Source of the DNA: Bryoerythrophyllum caledonicum
Taxonomy: Eukaryota; Streptophyta; Bryopsida; Pottiales; Pottiaceae
NCBI GenBank assembly: GCA_963971425.1
Contig: OZ020517.1
Coordinates: forward strand, 746,501 to 810,500
Length of the DNA stretch: 64,000 bases
Reading direction: 5' to 3'
Shown: piece after piece, positions 32,925 to 43,334 of the stretch
Numbering within the stretch: the stretch's first letter is position 1
How the letters are laid out: each line of letters opens with the position of its first letter
The notes under the pieces: generated by a model
The model's database searches: none
What the model was told of the DNA's origin: nothing
The model's input: only the letters and a program-made list of their open reading frames with translations
Position numbers and translations under genes: made by a program

Positions 32925-35900
32925 ATGGTATACGTTATTTGCACAGTGGGTCCAGGTCAATCGGAGGTGAAGACTTCTCTTTCGAAGAAGTTGCTTCTTG
33001 CACCTGTCCCTTTGAATCCTCTTCAAAATCCAGGTCAGGTGAAATTCCTCAAATCATTGCAGACGTTTTGGTTAAACATCTCTCTTGCGGTACGTACTGC
33101 TAGATACAACAATGTCTTAGCCTGTTTAGCGTTATCACCGGAGATGGTGCTGAAGGCTAAGAAGATTATGGAGGAACATATTAGATATGAGGCATTTCGG
33201 GAGAGGGACCCATCACGTGCGACAACTCAAGCCCCACCAGCGGAACCAGAAAAAACAGAAGTTTATCGAATTTTTGCTGAGCCGTTGCAACTGGATTGGC
33301 GACCACTGGAGGGGGAGAGGGGAAGTGGAGGCCATCATCCCACGACAACTTCTGAGGTATAAACATTACCAAATCCTCCATTAACGAGTAGACGTCCTAC
33401 GAAGAGGCCACGGCGTGTTGAGAGTGATGTAGCTTCTGGTTCAAGAGAAGGCCCATCAAGTTTGGATCCTAGCGGGAGGAGGTTGATTGGGAGAAGTGTA
33501 AGATCCGGTGGCAGGGTTCCAAGGTCGGGACTCAGGACGCCTAATGGTCATTGTAGGGCCCCTACATCTACACCAAGAGATTTAGTTGATTTGTCAGCCT
33601 TGGCGCCGGAGGAAAAAGCATTTCACAGCCTATCAAACAGTGTACCAGAGGATTTTGAAGACAATGCGGAGATACTACAGGATGTTCCAACTTCAATGTA
33701 TTTAAAAGCACCAGTGCCTACAACGGAGGAGATTGCAAAAGGATCAGTGTGGGGAAATTTTGTGTTTAAGGCACACATAGACCGCATTGTCTCTATAGAG
33801 AATCCGAAAACAAACCACCGGGTTTGATTACAGAAGAGGGTCAGAGAAATATTTAACCACTTAAGAGACCCTAAATCCGCGACTCGGGTGAGTAGATTGG
33901 TACTTTGACCGATCACATACATTGTGCATACTACCACCGATGATGGTGTTGTTGAGAAGGAGGAGCTGCCATTTCCGTTGGTAGGAACGACATGAGAGTT
34001 TGAGCGCATATTCATTGCACACGGGAGTGCTTCTGCACAGGGTGCTATGGGATCCCAGTATTCTTGGCTTCAAGATCATATCATTTGGGGACCGGTGGAT
34101 GGGCAACACATAGTAGCAGCTTGTAAGTTTGCACAACAGCAGTGGGAAGATGGTACTATGCCTTTAAATGAGTACCTGGACACGTTCGAGCGGAGGGAGA
34201 CCTCTTTTGTGGTGTATGATGATCGTCGCTTTTACATTGAGAAGTTTGCGCGGATCAACGTTGCTAAGTTCCAAAGACATTCATATTCTACCTTGGAGGA
34301 GTATTTGAGGAAGCTCCGTAAGATTTGGGATCTATACGGTAGGCCTGACAGTACAGTACGTGCGGATGATGAACGTAGGGCTGTTGCTTTGGTGAGTGCG
34401 GCAAGTGCAGTGCATAAGTTGCCCGAGGGGGATGGAATTATCACAGTGAAGAGGTTGGCCAAAAACATGGAGGATCTGACCAATTATGCATGGAATCCGA
34501 GTGATGACTGCTTCGAAGCTATCATTCAAGTATGCAAGGACTACGAAGTCGGCATTCTCTTTTACAGCAAGGAGGAAGAAGACAAGTGGAAGGACATGGC
34601 GAAGAAGAAAGAACTGGATTCAAATGTGGACGTACGACCAACAAGAAAGGAGATGACCCAGAGTTGGTTGAGGCCATTAGGTAGGATTCCGAATGCATAT
34701 TATCTTCGGTTGGCAAAGTCTGCTGTAGCGAAGCCGGTGACGGAGGATGGAGTAAGACCTCGTCAAGCATATTACTTTGACGGTGTAAAAGACAAGAATC
34801 CACATCCTTGTACGATTGCTAGTGTGATTGACCGATATCATAGACGACAAGGTGTGATGAATTCCATCTGTTGGTTGATGGTGGAGAACAAGGAAAGTAC
34901 ACCTGATTCCATGGAGGAATTCTTTCGTATCCGTGTAGGGAAGTATTTTCCGAGGAGTAACGCACAACTTGATACCTTTGGGAAGCTTTTGAATGCTGCC
35001 ACGAAAAAAGCTTGGACTGCTCCTGTGTAGGGGAAGGTGTCTAAACTGGAAGACATAGGCTACCTCATTCCCCCTTCCATCAGGTTTCATTATGGTGACA
35101 TTGCAGCAGGCGGGCGTGGATACATTGGATTGTCCATGGATGTGGGAGGACATGCTACTGCTAATTGGGAATGGCAGATGGAAGTCAAGAGACAACGCCA
35201 AAGCGACACAGAGAATCTTCTTTCGGTTCGGTGTAGAAGAGGGTTATTCCGCACCGACTACATAGAGTTAAGGAAACCATGTTTGTAGGTGATTGATTGC
35301 CGGCATGGTGGTGGGAGGCATGGAGATGGTCATTGAAGAGACGCCCAGTTATCCGCAACTTTTGCACAGCTGACATTATGGATGGCAAATATTGAACAAT
35401 GGGACGTCATATTCTTGTTACCAGCGGCCGTGTATGCCAATGAAGAGTTTTTCACGAAGATGAAGCTTCCAGAGGGATGTACTATACAACGTGGATGTTG
35501 GACATTTGATCCGAACTTGGTTAATCCCTATGCTCTCAATTTTACAGAGAATGGGCGTCTGGAGCAAGTAGTACAACCGATTGGCGATGTTGTGATTTGT
35601 ATGCAGCACCGTGTGGGTACATCTCCTGGCCCGAACTATGTTTCTGGAGACGTTCCACTTCCACTTGTTTTCTTGGATCACTGGAGTGAGGCACGCCAAC
35701 CCTCTGAAATTGATTCACTTGAGAGATCTCCATTAGAGCTGGCAAGACTAGTGGGCTCATACTTGCCTCGTGGTTGGAACTTAGTGGCTTGTAACATATC
35801 TACGACAATTCCCACGATCCTTGAAAGAGATTTCCAGGGATCTGAGATTTTCATCATTGACGATTGTACAGACAGAGTTTCATTCATGTACAATGAGTTG

Positions 35901-36713
35901 TCCGACAATTTCCAAGGACAACTGTTGGTCAGGACTGGTGGAACAAGTACTGGTTGCAATATCGTACATAAGACCGAAGAGGCGGTTGATGGAGTGAGAA
36001 ATGAAGACGACAATCAAGATGGAGGTGGTTTACATGAGAGATTATCACATTCAGGTACCACTGAAGATTCCTCATCTCGTAGTACTTCAGACGCCGATGA
36101 AGATGGAGTGAACCAATCTTCTCTAAGAGAGAGGATTCCATCAACGTAGCGGGCGGTGGGAGATACTTCAGGGGAGACGTCTGCAACACCTACAAAGAGG
36201 ATGCAAGATACCGGTGTACTGGATGTTGGTTTGGCGGCAGGGGCAAGAGGGGGGCGTACATTTGATGGTCCTAGGCTGGAGATGGGGCAAGAAGAATTGG
36301 ACTCATTGGAATTTTTTTCGGTGTAGAGGAGGATTCCACAGCCTTTGATGCCTTCTCAATCAGAGCCAGTATCGGAGACACAAGAGACGTTCAGATGTAC
36401 TTAGAGTGATAGCGGACCAGGTTTGCCTTCCGTTCCAAGATCTAACGTATCCGAGGACATCATTGCATTTTAGGCGGCCTTCTCATCAGAGCGAGAGATG
36501 CGTTTGAATACAGAGGATGGCTTTTTCTACAATGATAATAGGGTAAGGCATACGCGGGAGGGTGTTCCTGGCAATTACCGATTTGTTGAGTGTGCGTCGA
36601 TTGGCATCGAAGATGTGGGAGATCGTCCAGTGCAGGATCATGAACTGTCCGCTATGGTAGGTAGCGCCATTGGACACGTGGAGGGAGTTGTTCCGCGAGA
36701 AGATGGGCTCTGA
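32925..36713 (+). pseudogene. Large transposon ORF, possible ParB-like and methyltransferase-like regions
   Basis: From 32925 to 36713 one reading frame is kept for 1,263 codons, interrupted by 11 stops and no frameshift: TAA 33360; TGA 33825, 33906, 33993, 35334; TAG 35028, 35286, 36147, 36324, 36402, 36471. The N-terminal part has a basic, proline-rich linker (SRRPTKRPRRVES). At about 34065-34260, WGPVDGQHIVAACKFA followed by FVVYDDRRFYIEKFARIN resembles the ParB/sulfiredoxin core (VDGxHRxxAxK). At about 35395, WDVIFLLPAAVY sits where methyltransferases have DxxxxDPPY. At about 35733, LARLVGSYLPRGWNLVACNI followed by FIIDDCTDRVSF resembles the SAM-binding FxGxG and acidic strands of N6-adenine methylases, with key residues altered. 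The tail is acidic and low-complexity. The match is suggestive only. The partner transposase gene lies on the opposite strand. Confidence 0.5.
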
Positions 36714-37311
36714 GCCCTGGAGCTATATACTATAGTAGAGCATGCACGCAGTTTAGGTGGCAAGTACGTTAGTATAATGCAGTTTGAGATGAGTCTATCG
36801 TTCGGTGGGTGGTATATATTTATATATTGGGTGGTCCATATGATATGTTTAATTTTAGAATCCCTCAGCAATAGTGTGGAATTGCTTGATTATATATGTT
36901 TTTGCATTATAAAATACAGTGAGGTACTTTACACTGTCTTAGGAAATTGCATATATATTTTTGTATCTCTTACACATTGTATTTGTAGTGCAGTACTCTA
37001 AAATCCTATAATAACTCATAACACATTTATAATCTCTTTGGGCACATGATTATAATTTTGTAGCAGGATTTGCAAACTAGATTAGAAATCATATATTTTC
37101 TAAAAAAAGGTAGCAAATGTAAAAAATACATTACTAATATGAACATGAAGATGCCAATGTATGACACGACAAACACCAAAAAAATTTGACAAAAAACATA
37201 CTAAACTTTTGCCAAATTTTGATTTTAAAAAAAGTTATGAGCAAATAACTTGCGGCTTTCTACCAGCAACCAGTGCACTTGGCTAAGTGCATAATTGCTT
37301 AATTGTGTGTT

Positions 37312-40300
37312 AATTATGTCTGACCTTGGATACCCACTGATGCAATCACACTAGTTGGAAACATATACTCCCAATCGTCCACCTCATACGTTGGTGAACA
37401 CTTTGGAACAACACGGCCCATCTCCATTCAACGCGGAACCATACAAGAGGACACCTTAAGTCCATATCTATTCATTATTTTCTTAGAACCACTACTAAGA
37501 TGGATGCAAAGGGGAAACAATGGCTACACCTTTGGAACATCACAAGTCACTATAAATTCAACCGCTTATGCCGATGACCTTGCCGCTATAGCCGGTAAAC
37601 TTTGATCACTACAAATTCAACTTAATAAGATTGACAAATTTTGTGATTGGTCCGGTATGGACGTTGGTGTCCAAGAATGTGCCGCCACGGGATGTCCAAA
37701 CAAATCCAAAATGAACCCCACCGCATTTAAAGCACTTATGCAAGCCACTAATATAAAATATCGTAACCAACCCATCCCTATATTCCATCAAATTGAACCA
37801 TATGTATATCTTGGCACAAACCTTGTCCCCTCACTAAAATGGAAGATACAAATTCACGTCGCTACCACAAAAACTTATCAAACAATGCAAAGAGCTAATA
37901 AACTATCCGGCCACTATGAGATAAAAAATAAAAATGGTAGACACATGTCTTAGACCCGGAGTAGCATACAGTTTCTATGCAATTCCATACTCCATGCCTA
38001 CTATCAAAAAACTAGAAAAAAAAATCATAGCCATACAAAAGTCCATTTGTGGCCTTCCCAAATGTCTGTCAAACGCCATAACCCAACTCCCACAAAATAT
38101 ATTTGGACTAGAAGCCTTTTCCCTTAAAAATGCTTACCTTCGATGCCTAGGGGAACAACTCCAAAATGCACTCAATGACAAAGGCAGACTTGGCCAGATT
38201 TATAAGGGACTCACTCACTCCATATTTGCCAAATACGGCGGTGCTACAAACATCCCTAGAAAAAACAAAACCGATTGTATTAGATCACCAATCACCCGAA
38301 CATTTTTTCTACTAAAAAATGAAGCAAAAATTTACCTAAAAAGCACACTCGCGGAATTCCTATTAGAATCCGCACCGTTGGAACAAATGTGGCTACAAGA
38401 AACTCAAAATGACACAAGAATTAACCGACACCTTTCCCAAAAACTTTTACAAAAACTTTTTTCTGTAAACATTACAGACTTAAAACAAATTACACTACCA
38501 CATGGAAGACACATCATGAACCACAATGAATTCAAAATATTTCATGCTACACCATCCAAATTAGTAAAGAGCGCCCTTAATATTGGCCAACAACTATTCT
38601 GCTACCCCCCATGTCCTAATACATGCGCCTTACCATGCCTTACACATCCAAACCCATACACACTCAAAGACATATACATTACCACCAACAACAACATCCA
38701 ACCTAGAATCAACCACCCAACAATTGACCCCTCCAATCCATCGCACCCACTCCTTCCTCCCCCAATATACATCCTCAAAAACCCATCTACATACCCCATA
38801 AATCTCATTATTGACCATAAACATAGAAAGGTTATTGATCCCAACAAAGTTATAAAAAATGATACCAAATATTTATGACAATGGCAACACAATCACAATA
38901 CCTACAACAAACGGTTACCTCAACAGAACCTCTTCCCATGGCACGACCAAAACACCTCCACCCATAACACCACAAAACTAACACAATATTATACAAACAC
39001 CCAAAACAAATTTTACTTAGAACAATTTTACTCTAGCACACCACCCTCAAGAAAAATCTCGGGACTCAAGAACCATTATCCCACCCATAATCATCCCCCT
39101 CCTAAATATACACACCACTGAATGCAATCCCAAAAAAGACATTCTCACTTCAAACAATACAATTAAAATTAATGTAGACCATGCACATATATACGAAGAC
39201 AACGGGAGTCACCTAATCACTATTCCCGTCACTAGACTCCAATGGCTATGGAACCAATACTATAATAAACTACAAAATTCCACAAACATAGAGCCAATAA
39301 CCCAACCATTTGAAACTGAAATAGTTTGGCTATACCAAAGATACGAATACCACATACCAAAAAATGACCCCCTCAAACTTGCACACTACACATTACCCAC
39401 GCCCATTCTAGATTCAATAATCTCATCCTTCAACATCCAACAATCGTACTTCTCGTCCCCCGTCACATGCTTTACCCAACTCAACAAATTCTACTCACCC
39501 TTTGAAAGAAACAAATTTTTTGGATCACTTGGAAATGCCTTTGACCACAAATGGATTGGAAATGGTATTGCACACCCCCACAATGTAGAAGATACACAAC
39601 AAGCAATACATTGGGCAAGACTCGCGGCCAAAAATGTCCCAAATTCTACCTCCACTATCATCATCACACCAAACAATAACTGGTACCAAAACTTCAACCC
39701 ACACTTAGGCCCATTCCCAGACTCTCACATCATAGCCCTTTTTGAGGCAGACTCGGTACCATATGAAGAATACACGTTACCACCTGAACTATTAAAAAAG
39801 CCTAGGCTTGAACCATCTACCATACAGATACTATGCATACACCATCAAAATAATAATATTGGCACTTTAGAGCAACTTGCCACACTCACCTCCATAACAA
39901 ACAACCTCAACATAAGCGGAGTATATACAAACATAGCTCCACCTACACCCCCCTAACCCCAGTGAATCGAAACAAAAAATGGTTCCAATTAAAATATGTC
40001 AACACAACACAACCCTACCTCACCAAACCACCCCCCTCCCCACATATAGAGAACATATCTAGTTAAAATTTGACCCTGCATATAGTTACTATACAGATGG
40101 TTCCTTCAAAGAGCCCACAGAAGCCAGCCCGGGACATTGGCAAAGAGAAAAAGCTGGATGTGGTATATATAACTCAACCAAAGCAATAAAAATATCCAAA
40201 CGACTATATGGACTTCAAAATATCCTCAGAGCAGAAATAATGGCCCTCCATAAACCCTCCAAATTATCACTACACAATATGCTAATGAACCCGCACACAT

Positions 40301-41589
40301 CTTTACAAATTGTATAAACGTACTATATCTATTAAACACACAAATAACACACCCTACCCTCCACAATAGTCACCTAGACCAAGCCATACTGACATCTATG
40401 GTTGAAATGTTACAAAATAGAACACAAACTACAACCCTCCATAAAGTTAGAGCACATGTCAATATAGAAGGAAACGAACAAGCGGATAAACTAGCCAAAG
40501 AAGGACTAGGTAAATCCCATAGAAATGCCACACACCCGCATGAACACGCCCATGCTACCCCATACTACCTTCAAAGAGAAAATTCGTCTTCTATGGATGA
40601 TACACCGGACAAAGGCCCAATAAGATTTTTAGATAAATACCTCAAAAAACAAAATTTAACTAACAACCTCAACCTTATCTCAGAAAGTCTCCCTAACATA
40701 GACAAATGGACCGGTAAAAACAATATTGATAACGAACTCTCTACAAATTTTTGGAAAAATTCCATAATTACAGATTCACAAAACACATGTCTTATCAAAT
40801 TTCGTACTGGACAATACATGGGAAATGCCCGCAAACAACTCTTCTTTGGAATAGAAAGATTCCCATCCATAACATGCCCAATACGCACCTCCACGGATCT
40901 GGATACATGGCTACATGTACTCCTCAAATGCCAAAATCGTCACATACACTCCCTAATCATTAAAAGACACAACAAAGCGGTATGGAAAATCCGGAAACTA
41001 ATTGTATCCTCAAACAAATCTGGATGTTTAATACTTATGAATGGCGGAACCTTTAACAATAATCCACAAGAAAACACAGTCCCCCATTGGCTACTTCCAT
41101 GCACATGTAAAACCCAAAGATGTCATTGCAATGCCAGATTTAAACCAGACATTCTATGTGTCAAAGGACCCCCCACCGGACCACATCAACACAACCCTTA
41201 CTATCCAATTTATCGAATTCAAATATTATAATGACAGATTCCCCCAAGAAGCAATTGAAAACAAAATTAATAAATACCAACCATTTATTAACGACATTTC
41301 AGCTCTTGGATGGAAAATTGACCCCCTCATTGTCACCACCGCTGGAGCTAGAGCTACTACCTTTATCCCCTCTATGAAAGATCTTGAAAAAACATTCAAT
41401 ATCCCCATCAACCCAATTAAAAAGACATTCTCAAAAGCAACACCATTGCTATCCAACATGCAATGTCCATACTTCTACACAAACGAAAACTTGAAAACAA
41501 CCAACCTCTTTCCAAATTACATGATAGTACCCCATAAAACTTCTCGAAAAACACTCACCCAGTATTTACATTTCACCTCTTCAAACTAA
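37312..41589 (+). pseudogene. LINE ORF2, 3' part: RT palm, extra domain, RNase H, REL-like nuclease
   Basis: RT resumes with GNIYS, IQRGTIQEDTLSPYLFIIFL and the catalytic AYADDLAAIA near 37565-37595, then YVYLGTNLVPSLKWK near 37804. A 315-codon frame (37934-38878) holds the connection region. At 39130-39955 a distinct domain reads YFSSPVTCF, FFGSLGNAF, GNGIAHPHN and IHWARLAAKN. RNase H follows: YYTDGSF near 40090, LRAEIMAL near 40229 and EGNEQADKLAKEGL near 40468-40509. A Cys/His motif (CPIRTSTDLDTWLHVLLKC) is near 40876-40932, and CTCKTQRCHC near 41103-41132. The last region has KPDILCV near 41141-41161 and, after a frameshift, IEFKYYNDRFP near 41212-41244, a PD-(D/E)xK arrangement. Several stops and shifts make this copy inactive. 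Confidence 0.75.
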
Positions 41590-41782
41590 GCCTTGTGGTT
41601 CTGTTTGGTTCTTGGTTCTCGGTTACTGGTTCCTTGGTTACATATTGTCTACCCTCGAGAGGGGGGAGTAGTTCCATACTACTAAACCTATGTCCGGTGG
41701 ACATGGATTTAGTGGTGGAACGAACAGACACTTTACTCACTTCGGCCCCCTAGGGACCGGAGTTCTTCTTCTTCTTGTGAAG

Positions 41783-42230
41783 AAACATTTATACATGAAT
41801 ATCAATGATTTTTTTAGTTTTCTACTTAATTGTATACAAAAATGTTCCAAACTTATACAAATTAAAATGGAAGTTTTATATGTGATGAGAGAGATCAACA
41901 ATTACAAAACAGTGAAGTATCTTTTAAAGACAAATTTCAATCAAAATTTAAGACCAAAATCAATTTGCATGTGTATGAAAATACAACATAGTATGTGGTA
42001 TGGTATTAATTGTATTTTAATGTATTTGATGTAGTTTGCGTTGTATTCCTAGCTTTTCCATGAGTTCTTTAACTCCAAATCATGATCTGATTGTTGCAAA
42101 GTGTTCATGAAATGTGTGCTCAAAGCTGAACTTCACATTTCACAGCCCAATTCCTCATAGATTTCATGCAAAAGTGAATTGAACACCTCCAGAGTCCACA
42201 TTTGGGTATCGTGGGCTCCAAAGGGTGAAG
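41783..42230 (+). repeat. Fragment of the TTAA-flanked (piggyBac-like) repeat family
   Basis: This matches the right part of the element at 57854-58872, from GAAGAAA...TTTATAC to the degraded right end GGGCTCCAAAGGGTGAAG. It lacks the 216-bp insert found at 58347-58562 and so serves as the empty site for it. It abuts the LINE 3' end. Confidence 0.65.
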
Positions 42231-43334
42231 GGTCTTCAATGGAAGGCCACCAAGAATGAATAAAAAGAGAGGAAAGACAGCCTCACACGGCGCGCAGTGA
42301 CGATGAATTCAACGCCACTGGCGCAGAGAGTTGTACTGTATCATCATGTGGAATACAGTAGAGAGTCGGAGCCATTTCCACGAAGTGCGACCGAATCCGA
42401 CGAAGCCCAATCAAACCAGTATTTGAAGCGGCAGCCGACTTCATCCCAAACAAAGATGATAGTCAAACGTCATCCATCGGTCTACGCAGCCTGTGGCTTC
42501 GGGCGGTACGCGGCAGGCGAACGAACGCCCTTGCGCTCCGAGATAGAAGATCTAGTAACTCAGTGCTGGCAACGAACCCCGGAAGGCATTCGTCGGAGAG
42601 CGACCCAGTCGTTTGCAGACCCCCCTTGCGGCATTCGCACATTGTCAACAGCTGAGGCTTGCCCGTCGGAGGCTCATCACCTTAACCTCCTCACATTTAC
42701 TATGAGGTTCGATTACCATATGACTGATTTGTCTGCTTTACGATTCGTCTGACTCTACCATACTAGGGCGTTCTAGCTGGCAGGGATGATATTTTCGTCG
42801 GGGAAAGGACGCTCACGGTTCTACATGTCATTGATGGGTTACGAGCGCATGTTCACGGAGGTTGACCTTGGCTGCTAATCTTACGCATTTGGACTTGTTC
42901 GTTTCTAGCAAAGCTGCTGCTGCTGCCGGCTGCCCAGCGACGACGCCGCAGTAGGTTCCAAACCCTGGTTGGATATCAGCTCGTGGTACGGTCCTGCCTT
43001 TGTGTGGTGCGTGACTTGGTTGCATCCTTCTCCACGTTTGTGTTGTCATTAAGGGTTACCTACCGGTCCTTTTTAGGTTCTTGTCTCAGGGGAGCTCTTA
43101 AGGTGAGTTCGTTGTGCCCCTTGAGGCTCACTCTTTTCGTCGTCTTTCCCGGCTCGCGACCCTTGCGGAGAGGTTCTGGGAGCTGTATTTCTGCTGATTT
43201 GTGGGGTTAGTGCGGTGGCAGGTAACCTAATTTGAGGCTTCGCGAGAGTGTTTGCACTAAGGGGTATGGGAATGCGCAGGTGATCCAGGGCGTTGTTGTC
43301 GAGGGGCTAGGGTTCGGAGGGTTAGTCGTGTGCG
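42231..43334 (+). promoter_or_regulatory. Upstream region and probable 5' UTR of the CDPK gene
   Basis: No supported coding sequence is present. GC content rises toward 43335. A 151-codon frame at 42297-42752 shows no domain and I do not call it a gene. I cannot place a TATA box or transcription start with confidence. Confidence 0.4.

Larger units (their letters stand above)
24771..37311. mobile_element. 12.5-kb DNA transposon with two large genes (Sola1-like candidate)
   Basis: The terminal inverted repeats match at about 30 of 32 positions: left AACACGCAATTAAGCAAT then TATGCACTTGGCCA, and right (reversed) AACACACAATTAAGCAAT then TATGCACTTAGCCA. AATT flanks both sides (24767-24770 and 37312-37315). 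Removing the element plus one AATT restores the LINE RT reading LLAIMSDLGYP, which supports a 4-bp duplication. Each end has a subterminal hairpin built on TGCACTT/AAGTGCA. Inside are a minus-strand transposase-like gene (25351-28546) and a plus-strand large ORF (32925-36713), with about 4 kb of repeat-rich DNA and a sequence gap between them. The 4-bp A/T-rich duplication and the transposase type suggest the Sola1 group, from memory and unverified. Confidence 0.8.

Noticed and set aside
32925..36713. Stop-codon reassignment to explain the 11 in-frame stops
   Set aside because: TAG, TGA and TAA all occur inside the frame, while the neighbouring intact genes end at ordinary TAG (CDPK) and TAA (DC1) stops. 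Decay is the simpler explanation.
24767..37315. Reading the 12.5-kb element as piggyBac with a TTAA duplication
   Set aside because: TTAA is present at both junctions, but removing the element with a TTAA duplication leaves extra bases and breaks the LINE frame. An AATT duplication restores LLAIMSDLGYP.
42297..42752. 151-codon plus-strand frame upstream of the CDPK
   Set aside because: No domain or homologous features are visible. It is more likely promoter or UTR sequence.
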